Shown: positions 26,034-34,620 of the stretch, one piece after another
Layout of the letters: the number at the start of each line of letters is the position of its first letter
Numbering within the stretch: the first letter of the stretch is position 1
From: Butyricicoccus_A sp963601915
GTDB lineage: Bacteria; Bacillota; Clostridia; Oscillospirales; Butyricicoccaceae
Assembly (NCBI GenBank): GCA_963601915.1
Contig: CAVCGL010000017.1
Coordinates: 1 to 48,226 of the forward strand
Direction of reading: 5' to 3'
Length of the DNA stretch: 48,226 bases
Notes under the pieces: model-generated
What the model saw: the letters and a program-made list of their open reading frames with translations, nothing else
Told to the model about the DNA's origin: nothing
Databases searched by the model: none
Position numbers and translations under genes: made by a program

Positions 26034-26561
26034 CTATTTTGTTTTCCTATTTTTCCTATTAAAATATCGCACGCATACCATACCGGCATATCCGCAAATC
26101 ACACCGACTGCGATGCCGCCGAGAATATCCGTCGGATAATGTACATACAGATACAGCCGCGAAAAAGCAATCAGAACCGCCAGCACCAGCGCCGGTTTCC
26201 ACAGTTTCTTTTCTCCTGCAAAAAACAGTGCCGTTACCGCCGCAAAGGATGCCGCGGTGTGGCCGGACGGAAACGAATAGTCGCTCGGTCTGGGCACGAG
26301 CAGCTGTATGGTCGTGTTGACATCACACGGTCGCACGCGGGCAAACAAAGGCTTCAAGATTCCATTGCATAAAATCACATCCAAAACCAGCGCAGCCATG
26401 ACAATCGCTCCGGATTTTCTCGTCTTTGGCAGCATCAAGAGAACGACTGCGAGCAAAATCCATATCATGCCGACATTTCCCAAGCTGGTCACCGCACACA
26501 TAATGCGGTCTGCTATCGGCGTGCGCAGGCCTTGTATCGCATTTAATATCTCAATCTCCAT
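26034..26561 (-). CDS. PAP2 superfamily phosphatase (candidate undecaprenyl-PP phosphatase)
   Basis: Membrane phosphatase of 175 aa. The three PAP2 motifs are intact: KPLFARVRP, YSFPSGHTAASFA and SRLYLYVHYPTDILGG. About five hydrophobic helices are present. The start at 26561 is used because it aligns with the normal family N-terminus and lies inside the upstream gene (11-nt overlap); the longer frame adds a Cys/Trp-rich segment without support. The gene is coupled to a DUF368/PopT gene, which moves undecaprenyl phosphate across the membrane, so BcrC-like undecaprenyl pyrophosphate dephosphorylation is the likeliest job. Confidence 0.88.
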   Translation of the reverse strand: MEIEILNAIQGLRTPIADRIMCAVTSLGNVGMIWILLAVVLLMLPKTRKSGAIVMAALVLDVILCNGILKPLFARVRPCDVNTTIQLLVPRPSDYSFPSGHTAASFAAVTALFFAGEKKLWKPALVLAVLIAFSRLYLYVHYPTDILGGIAVGVICGYAGMVCVRYFNRKNRKTK

Positions 26562-27432
26562 GCTTCTCGCTTCGTTCCTTGAACCACTGCATACCCAGCA
26601 CCAGCGCCAGTCCGACAATCATCGCAATGAGTTGGAAATTGCCCAGTCCCAGCGGTGCCTGCTGTACATGCAGCGTTGTCGGCCCCATGACAATCGCATA
26701 AAACGAGCCAATCATCATACCTAAAATCATATAAATGGTCTGCGGACGATAGTTTTCCAGGCAAACCTTGATGATCTTAACCACGGTCACTGCACCTGTG
26801 AGCACGCCACATCCAAAGAACATCAGGCTCGGGGCATACGACAAATCCAGTCCCAAAAATCCTCGCACTGCCGTGATGACAGGGATGTATGCACCAAAAA
26901 TCAGCAACAGCGTGGAGCCGGAAATGCCCGGCAGAAACATGGCGGAAATGGCAACCATGCCAATCAAAAACAGCTTGATGCCAAGACCAATCGAAAATTG
27001 GCCTAAATCCATGGCAGCGCTGCCCGTCTGTCCATTCAGCCAAGTAATTCCCGCCACAACGACAATACCGATCACGCAGAAGATCATGCCCTTTGCCGCC
27101 TGCCGGATACTGTCTTTTTCCTCTTTGATAATCAGCGGGATTGCTCCTGCAATAAATCCGATGAACAATGAGCTGACCGTATAAATATGATTTTCAAACA
27201 GAGCGGAAAGGACAAGAACAGCAGAGATCATGCCAATTACCCAACCAATGCCCAGTTTGACGAGATAGCGCAGGGACTCCGTTTTGCTTTCTCTCTTCCC
27301 AAACACAAGATTATGGATGGAGCGGATAAAGCGATCATAAAATCCCATGATAAAGGCTACCGTTCCGCCGGATACTCCCGGTACACTGTCTGCCAGCGCC
27401 ATACAAAATCCATTGATGCCTTCTTTTATCAT
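26551..27432 (-). CDS. popT: DUF368 protein, PopT-type undecaprenyl phosphate translocase
   Basis: Polytopic membrane protein of 293 aa with about nine hydrophobic segments. ADSVPGVSGGTVAFIMGFYDRFI at residues 14-36 and FLPGISGSTLLLIFGAY near 167-183 are the two inverted-repeat signatures of DUF368. Members of this family were shown to recycle undecaprenyl phosphate to the cytoplasmic face for cell wall synthesis. GGGAGG stands 8 nt before the ATG. It overlaps the PAP2 gene, forming a lipid-carrier recycling unit. Confidence 0.88.
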   Translation of the reverse strand: MIKEGINGFCMALADSVPGVSGGTVAFIMGFYDRFIRSIHNLVFGKRESKTESLRYLVKLGIGWVIGMISAVLVLSALFENHIYTVSSLFIGFIAGAIPLIIKEEKDSIRQAAKGMIFCVIGIVVVAGITWLNGQTGSAAMDLGQFSIGLGIKLFLIGMVAISAMFLPGISGSTLLLIFGAYIPVITAVRGFLGLDLSYAPSLMFFGCGVLTGAVTVVKIIKVCLENYRPQTIYMILGMMIGSFYAIVMGPTTLHVQQAPLGLGNFQLIAMIVGLALVLGMQWFKERSEKHGD

Positions 27433-27518
27433 AGAAAAGACCTCCCATTTCTTTTATGCGGTCATTGTATCAAACCACATTAAACAAACAGAAGGATCTT
27501 TTCTAAACAAATTCTAAA

Positions 27519-28385
27519 CTATGCGATGACAAGCAATAGTGTTCCCGCAATGATGCAAACTAAGCCACACGCCGCTTTCTTTGACAGCTTTTCATGAAAT
27601 ACTAGCCAGGAGAACACAATGGTGACTAAAATGCTCAATTTGTCTATCGGGACGACGACGCTCGCCGGGCCTTCCTGCAATGCCCGATAATAACACAGCC
27701 ACGAGGCACCGGTTGCCAGACCGGACAGCAGAATAAACCGCAGTTCGTTCTTGTCTGTCTTGCCAATCTGATGATACTTTCCCGTGACGCCGACCATCAT
27801 CCAAGCCATAACAAGGACAACCGTGGTTCGGATGGCAGTTCCCAAATTGGAGTCCAGTCCTTCAATGCCAATTTTTCCCAAAATGGCAGTCAGGCTGGCA
27901 AATACCGCAGAGAGCACCGCATAAATCAGCCAGCTGTTTTTGTACTCTTTCTTGTGTGAATCGTTTTGCTTTTTGGCGATCATGAGCAGGGTGCCCGCAC
28001 CAATCAAGACGACAGCCACTGCTTTGGCTGCGCTCAAGCCTTCTCTCAAAAAGATCAGCGCGAGAAGAATGGTCAGTACCGTACTGGATTTATCAATCGG
28101 CACGACTTTATTGACATCACCGAGCTGCAGCGCATGGAAATAACACAGCCACGAAGCACCGGTTGCCAAGCCGGACAGCACGAGAAACAGCATCGTCTTT
28201 CCGTCAATCTGTGTGATGCCCGCCGCACTTCCGGTGAGCAGTACCATGACCCAAGAAAACAACAATACCACAACGGTTCGGATCGCCGTTGCCACATCAG
28301 AATCCGTCTTTTTGATGCCGCATTTGGCAAGAATTGCCGTAATGCCGGCAAAAAATGCCGAACCGACCGCATATACTATCCACAT
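27519..28385 (-). CDS. EamA/DMT family transporter
   Basis: Ten-helix drug/metabolite transporter of 288 aa built from two very similar halves. LSGLATGASWLCY is repeated almost exactly (about 63 and 212), each followed by a VVPIDK motif, so the gene is an internal duplication that has changed little. The start at 28385 has AGGAGGA 8 nt upstream. It lies 11 nt after the response regulator and is likely controlled with it. The substrate is unknown; an amino acid or amine exporter is possible. Confidence 0.88.
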   Translation of the reverse strand: MWIVYAVGSAFFAGITAILAKCGIKKTDSDVATAIRTVVVLLFSWVMVLLTGSAAGITQIDGKTMLFLVLSGLATGASWLCYFHALQLGDVNKVVPIDKSSTVLTILLALIFLREGLSAAKAVAVVLIGAGTLLMIAKKQNDSHKKEYKNSWLIYAVLSAVFASLTAILGKIGIEGLDSNLGTAIRTTVVLVMAWMMVGVTGKYHQIGKTDKNELRFILLSGLATGASWLCYYRALQEGPASVVVPIDKLSILVTIVFSWLVFHEKLSKKAACGLVCIIAGTLLLVIA

Positions 28386-28396
28386 GATTCTTCCTC

Positions 28397-29107
28397 CTAT
28401 TGATTTAACCGATACCCGGCGCCCCACACCGTTTCTAAGATTTTGGGATTTTTGCTGTTGTCTTCAATCTTCTCCCGAATGCGGTTGATATGCACCATGA
28501 CAGTTGCGCTGTCTCCCACATAATCATAGCCCCATATTTTTTCAAACAGCTGTTCTTTCGAGAAAACCTGATTGGGATTCACAGCCAAAAATTTCAGCAG
28601 CTCAAATTCCCGATGCGGCAGCTTGATTTCTTTTCCTTTTTTATATACCTTCCAGCTGCTGACCTGAATGGTCAAATCCTGGATATGGATTTCCTCCGGT
28701 TCCCTCTCATTGTGAGATGCGTTCTTGCTTGTCAAGCGCTCATACTGCCGGAGATTGGCATGAACTCTCGCCACCAGCTCCGCCGGATCAAACGGTTTGG
28801 CAATATAATCATCTGCGCCGAGTCCCAAGCCGCGGATTTTATCCAGAGATTCCGTTCGCGCCGTCACCATCAAAATCGGAATGTCTACCTCTTCTCGAAT
28901 CTCTTTGCAGACATCATATCCGCTCTTTCCCGGCAGCATCAAATCCAGCAAAATCAGATCAAAGACTGTTTTTGCCAGCTTGCTTTTTACCTGTGTTCCA
29001 TCCGCAACGGTTTCTGTCTGAAAGCCCGCCGCCTGCAAATAGGCTTCTTCTATCATCTGAATGTCTTCATCATCTTCTACAATCAATATTTTTTTGGTTT
29101 TTGCCAT
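28397..29107 (-). CDS. Response regulator, OmpR/PhoB family
   Basis: DNA-binding regulator of 236 aa. The receiver has acidic residues 11-13, phospho-acceptor Asp55 in LLDLMLPG, Thr/Lys switch residues and Lys104 in AKPFD. A winged-helix domain (about 135-235) ends in VWGAGYRLNQ. The start at 29107 follows GGAGAG; the longer frame runs into the kinase gene. It lies 4 nt after the kinase and upstream of the EamA transporter. Confidence 0.93.
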   Translation of the reverse strand: MAKTKKILIVEDDEDIQMIEEAYLQAAGFQTETVADGTQVKSKLAKTVFDLILLDLMLPGKSGYDVCKEIREEVDIPILMVTARTESLDKIRGLGLGADDYIAKPFDPAELVARVHANLRQYERLTSKNASHNEREPEEIHIQDLTIQVSSWKVYKKGKEIKLPHREFELLKFLAVNPNQVFSKEQLFEKIWGYDYVGDSATVMVHINRIREKIEDNSKNPKILETVWGAGYRLNQ

Positions 29108-29111
29108 GCCG

Positions 29112-30251
29112 TCACTCTCCTTTCGGCAGTTGGATATATATCGCCAATCCCGCTTCATTTTTCGCCCAGACCTGTCCGCCCATAGATTCTATGAGATTTT
29201 TGACGATGTACAAGCCCAGTCCGTTTCCTTCTTTTTTCTTTCTCGATGCATCTGTCCGATAAAACTCCTCAAAGATACTCGCCAATTTTTCTTCCGGCAC
29301 ACTCTGTCCATTGTCCGCAAACCGAAGCAGTACCTCCTGTTCGGTTTCTTTTCCGGAAATGCTGATCTGTATCGGCTGTACCTCCGCATATTTCCTGCTG
29401 TTTTCCAGCAGATTATCAAAAATGCGGTGCATTTGTTCCCGGTCAATCCGGACACTTCCCGTGTCCTGTGACAGTTCTTCTATCCACTCGACGGAATCTC
29501 CCTGTTCGCGTTTTTCTTCTATATACGTTGACACCCAATCAAACAGATTGGTTTTTTGCAGATGCAGCGGCATGTTTCCCGTCTCCAGCTTCGACAGCTC
29601 AAACAGCTGCGTGAGCAGCGCATTCATCTCTTCGGTCCTTCGATACGCCATCTGAAGAAATTTGTTCTGCTGTTCTCCCTTGATGACGCCGTCCAAGATG
29701 CCTTTGATGCTTCCTCGAATCGCAGTGAGCGGCGTGCGAAGATCATGAGAGATTCCCGCAATCATTTCCGTTCTCGATGTTTCATACGCTTTATTTTTTT
29801 CTCGCTCCGCTAAGATGTGCGCCTGCATTTGATTAAACGCATGACAAATATCTTCAAATTCTTCCTCGCCGTGATAGATAATGTCTTGTGTCAAATCATT
29901 GTCTCGGATGCGCTGTGCGCCTTGCTCCAAAGCATGCAGCGGTTTCATGATTTGACTCGCCAGCTTTCCGGTGAAAAACAGACTGACGACAATCCATACA
30001 CCCGCGCAGACCAAAATATCTGCCAAAAGCAGAACATAAAACGACTGCTGATGTACCGTCCATTGTTTTAACAGATGGCCTATATCCGCTGTTGCTGCCA
30101 TCGTCTGCATAGACAGCTGCCATTCCTGTTCAATGGATTCCCAATATAATTTTATCACACCAATATTGATGAGCCCCACCAGTGCAATGGTCACGAAAAT
30201 CATCCATGCATTGGCAATAAAAATCCGTGTTTTTACCGTTTGTCTTTTCAT
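29112..30251 (-). CDS. Sensor histidine kinase (two-TM, HAMP)
   Basis: Kinase of 379 aa. Helices at about 9-34 and 72-94 enclose a small extracytoplasmic loop of about 37 residues, too short for a large ligand domain, so it probably senses the membrane, a partner protein or a transported compound. HAMP (about 95-150), HisKA with His169 in AGISHDLRTPLTAI, N-box DNLLENSRKYAE and G-box GNGLGLYIVKNL follow. A -10 TATAAT (30292-30297 on the minus strand) lies about 40 bp upstream. First gene of a kinase-regulator-EamA operon. Confidence 0.92.
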   Translation of the reverse strand: MKRQTVKTRIFIANAWMIFVTIALVGLINIGVIKLYWESIEQEWQLSMQTMAATADIGHLLKQWTVHQQSFYVLLLADILVCAGVWIVVSLFFTGKLASQIMKPLHALEQGAQRIRDNDLTQDIIYHGEEEFEDICHAFNQMQAHILAEREKNKAYETSRTEMIAGISHDLRTPLTAIRGSIKGILDGVIKGEQQNKFLQMAYRRTEEMNALLTQLFELSKLETGNMPLHLQKTNLFDWVSTYIEEKREQGDSVEWIEELSQDTGSVRIDREQMHRIFDNLLENSRKYAEVQPIQISISGKETEQEVLLRFADNGQSVPEEKLASIFEEFYRTDASRKKKEGNGLGLYIVKNLIESMGGQVWAKNEAGLAIYIQLPKGE

Positions 30252-30350
30252 TTGCCCAACCTCGCATTGCCGTGTTTTTTCTCTGCTCTCTATTATATCA
30301 CGGGAAATGCGCTTTGGCGAATTTTCAGACGCTTTCTATGCCATTTTCCA

Positions 30351-30379
30351 TTGCAAATCGGTACCAAATGCGCTATGAT
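30351..30379 (+). promoter_or_regulatory. Promoter of homoserine dehydrogenase gene
   Basis: TTGCAA (30351-30356) and TATGAT (30374-30379), 17-bp spacing. No leader peptide or T-box is visible in the short 5' region. Confidence 0.65.
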
Positions 30380-30427
30380 AAACGAGAACTAGTATTTTTC
30401 GATTTATAAAGTAAGGTGATAGATTCT

Positions 30428-31711
30428 ATGTCAAACAAACCGATTCACATTGCCCTGCTCGGTCTGGGCACCGTCGGCACCGGCGTATACAAATTATTAT
30501 CCATGCGTGCTGACGAAATGCCGCAGATTGCAGGTGCACCGATTGAAATTTCTCATATTCTCGTGCGTGATGCCTCGAAGCCGCGCTCCGGTGTCGAAAC
30601 CGCTCTGCTGACCGATCGCTGGGAGGATATTCTCTCCGACCCGGAGGTCTCCATTGTCATTGAACTGATGGGCGGCATTGAACCGGCGCACACGTATATC
30701 AAGCAGGCGCTGGAAGCCAACAAAAACGTTGTCACGGCAAACAAAGATCTGATTGCGGTGCACGGCGGCGAACTGCTCGATCTCGCCAAAGAACACCACT
30801 GTGATTTGCAGTTCGAGGCATCGGTTGCCGGAGCGATTCCGATCATTCATCCGCTCAAGCAGGGACTTGCCGGAAATCATATCACAGAGATTATGGGCAT
30901 TGTCAACGGCACGACCAACTATATCCTCACCCGCATGACAGAGGACGGTATGGAGTTCTCTGAAGCTCTGGAAAAAGCGACCGAGCTTGGCTACGCCGAA
31001 GCAGATCCGACCGCGGATATTGAAGGCTATGACGCAGGGCGCAAGGTTGCGATTATGGCATCCATTGCCTTTCATTCCCGCGTAACCTTTGACGATGTAT
31101 TCACGGAAGGCATTACAAATATTCAGGCACGCGACATTCGCTACGCAAAGGAAATGGGCAAAGCGGTCAAGCTGTTAGGCGTCGCCTGCAACACCGACGA
31201 GGGCATTGAAGTCCGCGTGCATCCGATGCTGATTCCGGATTCCCATCCGCTCGCCACCGTGAACAATGCCTTCAACGCCGTTTTTGTTCACGGCGATGCC
31301 TTGGACGACGCGATGTTTATGGGACGCGGCGCAGGTGAACTGCCTACCGCTTCTGCTGTTTGCGGCGACATCATCGACACCGCCCGCAACATTCAGATGC
31401 ACTGCACCGGACGCATCGGCTGCACCTGCTACAAATCTCTGCCCATCAAAAAGATGGAGGACATCAAGAGCAAGTACTATCTGCGCTTGGAAGTTGAAGA
31501 TCGCATGGGTGTTCTCGCTGGTGTATCCGGTGTGCTGGGCAACAACGGCGTCAGCATCTCTCAGGTGCTCCAGAAGCCGTCTGACACCGATTCTGCGGAA
31601 CTGGTTGTCATCACGGACACCGTTCGCGAACGCCATATGCGCGACGCTCTAACCATCCTCAGCAATATGAGTATGGTGCATAAAATCGCTTCGGTTATTC
31701 GGGTTTATTAA
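30428..31711 (+). CDS. hom: Homoserine dehydrogenase
   Basis: Reduces aspartate semialdehyde to homoserine with NAD(P)H, the branch to threonine, methionine and (via threonine) isoleucine. 427 aa: Rossmann GLGTVGTGVY (11-20), catalytic domain with GIVNGTTNYIL and EADPTADIEGYDAGRK (about 160-205), and a C-terminal ACT domain (about 350-425) for feedback control. The start at 30428 has AAGGTGAT 8 nt upstream; the in-frame GTG 12 nt earlier overlaps that site. Monocistronic. Confidence 0.96.
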   Translation: MSNKPIHIALLGLGTVGTGVYKLLSMRADEMPQIAGAPIEISHILVRDASKPRSGVETALLTDRWEDILSDPEVSIVIELMGGIEPAHTYIKQALEANKNVVTANKDLIAVHGGELLDLAKEHHCDLQFEASVAGAIPIIHPLKQGLAGNHITEIMGIVNGTTNYILTRMTEDGMEFSEALEKATELGYAEADPTADIEGYDAGRKVAIMASIAFHSRVTFDDVFTEGITNIQARDIRYAKEMGKAVKLLGVACNTDEGIEVRVHPMLIPDSHPLATVNNAFNAVFVHGDALDDAMFMGRGAGELPTASAVCGDIIDTARNIQMHCTGRIGCTCYKSLPIKKMEDIKSKYYLRLEVEDRMGVLAGVSGVLGNNGVSISQVLQKPSDTDSAELVVITDTVRERHMRDALTILSNMSMVHKIASVIRVY

Positions 31712-31801
31712 GGTTTTGGCGGCTTGACGGCTTTATATCTGCGTGATATATTACAGATAGGCAAAGCTGGAGAAAGTATTGCCATGTGGAAACACAAAAA
31801 C

Positions 31802-31837
31802 GAACCCCTAGCAGGGGCAACTGCTAGGGGTTCTTCT
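31802..31837 (+). terminator. Terminator after hom
   Basis: GAACCCCTAGCAG / CTGCTAGGGGTTC perfect 13-bp stem with a 6-nt loop, then TTCT. About 90 bp after the hom stop codon. Confidence 0.75.
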
Positions 31838-31885
31838 AATTATGATTATTTGAGAGTTCATCTCATGCGTATTCTGTAAATTTGT

Positions 31886-31987
31886 AAAAACTCCCTCAGT
31901 CTTCGCCTACGGCGAATCCAGCTCCCTCACGAGGGAGCCTGCCCTCTCTGTCGCTCCGCGACATCTCTCCCAGAGGGAGAGACAAGT
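31886..31987. repeat. Palindrome-rich intergenic repeat, locus 4 (short)
   Basis: Partial copy of the repeat family in the orientation of locus 3: ACTCCCTCAGTCTT, TCGCC-TACGGCGA, CTCCCTCACGAGGGAG, TGTCGCTCCGCGACA and CTCTCCCAGAGGGAGAG. The TTGCCGC hairpin of other copies is replaced here by TTCGCCTACGGCGAA, a different stem of the same kind, so the pairing is kept while bases change. Confidence 0.85.
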
Positions 31988-32007
31988 CTCAATTTCACGC
32001 AAAAGCA

Positions 32008-32046
32008 AAATCGCCAAATCCGATTTTTCGGATTTGGCGATTTGTT
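32008..32046 (-). terminator. Terminator of the CooS/ABC importer operon
   Basis: AAATCGCCAAATCCG / CGGATTTGGCGATTT, a 15-bp perfect stem with a short loop, 11 bp beyond the stop codon of the ATPase gene; T or A-rich on both sides. Confidence 0.85.
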
Positions 32047-32056
32047 TTCTATGCAC

Positions 32057-32830
32057 TTAGATCATATACTCAACCGAAGCCTCTTCATGCTTCATATTAA
32101 ACAGCTCGAATACCTTGTCTCGTGCGGCGAGGAAGTCGTCGGCGGTTCTATCGCGGTCGCTTCTCAGCTTGACGTTGACTACCGTCTTTACCTTGCCCGG
32201 ATTCGGCGTCATGATGACAATGCGGTCAGCGAGATAAATCGCTTCTTCAATATCATGCGTGACAAAGATAATCGTCTTATTTTCCTCACGGGAAATATTG
32301 CGAATATCCTCCTGCAATTTCATACGCGTGATGGCATCCAGCGCACCGAACGGCTCATCCATGTAGATGATTTCCGGATCGACAGCCAAGGCGCGAGCAA
32401 TCGCAACACGCTGCTGCATACCACCGGACAGCTGTCTCGGATAGCTGTCCTTAAAGTCTACCAGACCCACCAAGTCGAGATATTTTTCCGCAATCTTCTT
32501 GCGCTCTTCCTTCGGAATGCCGCGCGGCTCCAAGCCCAGCTCGACATTTTTTTCCGCTGTGCGCCACGGCAGCAAGCCATAGTTCTGGAAGATGGTCACA
32601 TACTTGGTGGACGGCTCCGTCACTTCTTTGCCGTCAATTTTGATGCTGCCGCTTGTCACCGGAGAGAATCCGGCAATGGCATTGAGCAGGGTACTCTTGC
32701 CGCAGCCGGACGGGCCGAGCAGGCAAATAAATTCACCGCGTTCAATGGACAAATTGACACCTTGCAGCGCCGTAAATGTCTGTCCATTCTGTTCAAATGT
32801 CTTTGATGCGTCTTTGATTTCAATAAACAT
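32057..32830 (-). CDS. ABC transporter ATPase, nitrate/sulfonate/taurine type
   Basis: ATPase of 257 aa of the SsuB/TauB/NrtD group. Walker A GPSGCGKST (39-47), Q-loop FQNYGLLPW, signature LSGGMQQRVAIARAL, Walker B IIYMDEPFGALD and the H-loop FVTHDIEEA are all intact. It starts directly after the permease stop codon. Last gene of a four-gene operon headed by the CooS-family gene. Confidence 0.93.
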   Translation of the reverse strand: MFIEIKDASKTFEQNGQTFTALQGVNLSIERGEFICLLGPSGCGKSTLLNAIAGFSPVTSGSIKIDGKEVTEPSTKYVTIFQNYGLLPWRTAEKNVELGLEPRGIPKEERKKIAEKYLDLVGLVDFKDSYPRQLSGGMQQRVAIARALAVDPEIIYMDEPFGALDAITRMKLQEDIRNISREENKTIIFVTHDIEEAIYLADRIVIMTPNPGKVKTVVNVKLRSDRDRTADDFLAARDKVFELFNMKHEEASVEYMI

Positions 32831-33601
32831 TTATGCAGCACCTCCCCACGAACGAAGGACAACCTTTTCCAGCTTTTTGAGCAGGGTATCCAGAATCAGA
32901 CCAATGAGACCAATGACAATCATCGTTGCCAGCAGCTGATCGGCACGAATATTGTTGCGGGCATCAATAATCATATAGCCCAAGCCGGACTGTGCACCGA
33001 CCATTTCGCCAGCTACCAAGAAGATCCACGAGGTGCCCAGAGCCAGATGAATGCTATTGGCAATCTGCGGGAAAGCTGCCGGGAAAATAACCTTCCACAT
33101 CAGCGCAGGCTGCTTGATGCCAAAGTTTTGAGAAACCTTTAAGTAAATCGGATCAATGCCATTGACGGCAGATACCGTAGACAACAGAACGGGGAAAAAT
33201 GCGGCAATAAAGATAATCACAATTGCCGGTACATCGCCAATGCCGAACCACAGAACGACAAACGGCATCCATGCTGTCGGAGAGATCGGACGCAGCAGCT
33301 GTACAATCGGGTTGACATACTGAAATGCCTTGCCGAACCAGCCCAGCAGCAGGCCGAGCAAAACTGCAACGACAACAGATACGATATAACCAACAGCGAA
33401 ACGGTACATACTGGTCTCAATGCCGAGCAGCAGTGTTCCGTCTTCTGCCATCTCAACAAGAGCTTTCCAGGTTTGCAGCGGAGAGGGGAACAACGCTGCT
33501 TTGACATCGGTGACCGTTACGCCGATCTGCCAGATCACCAGCAGAACGGCAAACGAAATCACAATATTTTTAACAGAGAGGAGTTTTTTCATGGTGTGCA
33601 C
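32831..33601 (-). CDS. ABC transporter permease, SsuC/TauC type
   Basis: Permease of 256 aa with about six transmembrane helices (first at about 8-28). The cytoplasmic coupling loop contains the EAA-like stretch VIFPAAFPQIANSIHLALGTSWIFLVAGEM at about 168-197. This is the typical length for the sulfonate/nitrate/taurine importer family. Eight nt separate it from the binding-protein gene. Confidence 0.92.
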   Translation of the reverse strand: MHTMKKLLSVKNIVISFAVLLVIWQIGVTVTDVKAALFPSPLQTWKALVEMAEDGTLLLGIETSMYRFAVGYIVSVVVAVLLGLLLGWFGKAFQYVNPIVQLLRPISPTAWMPFVVLWFGIGDVPAIVIIFIAAFFPVLLSTVSAVNGIDPIYLKVSQNFGIKQPALMWKVIFPAAFPQIANSIHLALGTSWIFLVAGEMVGAQSGLGYMIIDARNNIRADQLLATMIVIGLIGLILDTLLKKLEKVVLRSWGGAA

Positions 33602-33609
33602 TGCTTTCC

Positions 33610-34584
33610 TTAGGATGCCTGATAAACGAAGTCTTCATACGTCGGCGGATTGTCAGACAAGCCGTAGGTCTTGACCTTCTCTACCAGAGAGTTGTAAATA
33701 TCCTGTGTGATGTCCAGATCATCATAGGAAATCCATTCCAGAGAGGTCTTAAGAACGTCTGCATCCTGACCCAGATACTGCTCTGCAATCGTCAGCTCAT
33801 TGTCCTTGTTCAGATTTGCACCTGCGGTCTTATATGCTGCAATAAACTTGTCTGCGCTTTCCTTATGGTTGTTGAGATAGTCGTCCGTCATTACCAGGGC
33901 GCAGCACAGAGAATCCGGCCACAGAGATTCCGAGGTATCCAATACATGACCCACGCCAAGGCTGACTGCCTGTGCGCCAAACGGTTCTGCCACGCAGTAG
34001 CCGTCAATCTGACCGCTTGCCAGGGCAGACGGCATCTCCGTCGGTGCCAGCTCGGTAATCTTGATGTCGTTGACGGTCAGGTTTGCCTTTGCCAGCTCCA
34101 GATTCACCAGAATGTTGTGCGAGGACTGACGATGCGGAATAGCAATGGTCTTGCCCTTCAAATCCTCCGCAGACTGTACCTTGTCGGAAGCGACAATGAC
34201 ATTGCCGTCCTTATGACCCAGTGCAACGGCCTTGAGTCCAATGCCTTCCTGCTTGGACTTCATTGCCAGCTCGACAAGAACCGATGCGCCATCGACATTG
34301 CCGGTGTTCAGTGCGTCCATCAGTTCAGTCCAAGAGCCGTACTTTACCAGCTCGACGCGAACATCCGGATTGTCCTTCAGCTCTTCTGCCGCTTCAAACA
34401 CTGCCAGCGCATGGGTAATCGGCAGATATGCAATCTTAATGGTTTCTCCCTTAAAATTCGGGTCGGAAGCAGTCGATGCTGTCGATGCGCTTCCATTGGA
34501 TGCTGTGGTATTGCCAGAGCCGCACGCTGTCAGAGCAAATGCTGTTGTCACAGCGAGCAGCAGAGCAAGAATTCTTTTCTTCAT
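33610..34584 (-). CDS. ABC transporter substrate-binding lipoprotein, SsuA/NrtA/NMT1-like
   Basis: Lipoprotein of 324 aa. The signal peptide ends in the lipobox LTAC (Cys about residue 21), after MKKRILALLLAV. The fold is of the NMT1/SsuA type, with IAIPHRQSSHNILVNLELA and SGQIDGYCVAEPFGAQAVSLG (about 180-200) as ligand-contact segments. ATG at 34584 follows AGGAAG; the frame upstream lacks a site of its own. Related proteins bind nitrate, sulfonates, taurine, bicarbonate or pyrimidines, and the ligand cannot be read here. It is 36 nt downstream of the CooS-family gene. Confidence 0.9.
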   Translation of the reverse strand: MKKRILALLLAVTTAFALTACGSGNTTASNGSASTASTASDPNFKGETIKIAYLPITHALAVFEAAEELKDNPDVRVELVKYGSWTELMDALNTGNVDGASVLVELAMKSKQEGIGLKAVALGHKDGNVIVASDKVQSAEDLKGKTIAIPHRQSSHNILVNLELAKANLTVNDIKITELAPTEMPSALASGQIDGYCVAEPFGAQAVSLGVGHVLDTSESLWPDSLCCALVMTDDYLNNHKESADKFIAAYKTAGANLNKDNELTIAEQYLGQDADVLKTSLEWISYDDLDITQDIYNSLVEKVKTYGLSDNPPTYEDFVYQAS

Positions 34585-34620
34585 GACGGTACTTCCTTTC
34601 AACCAGGAGTTTTTTTCTGT

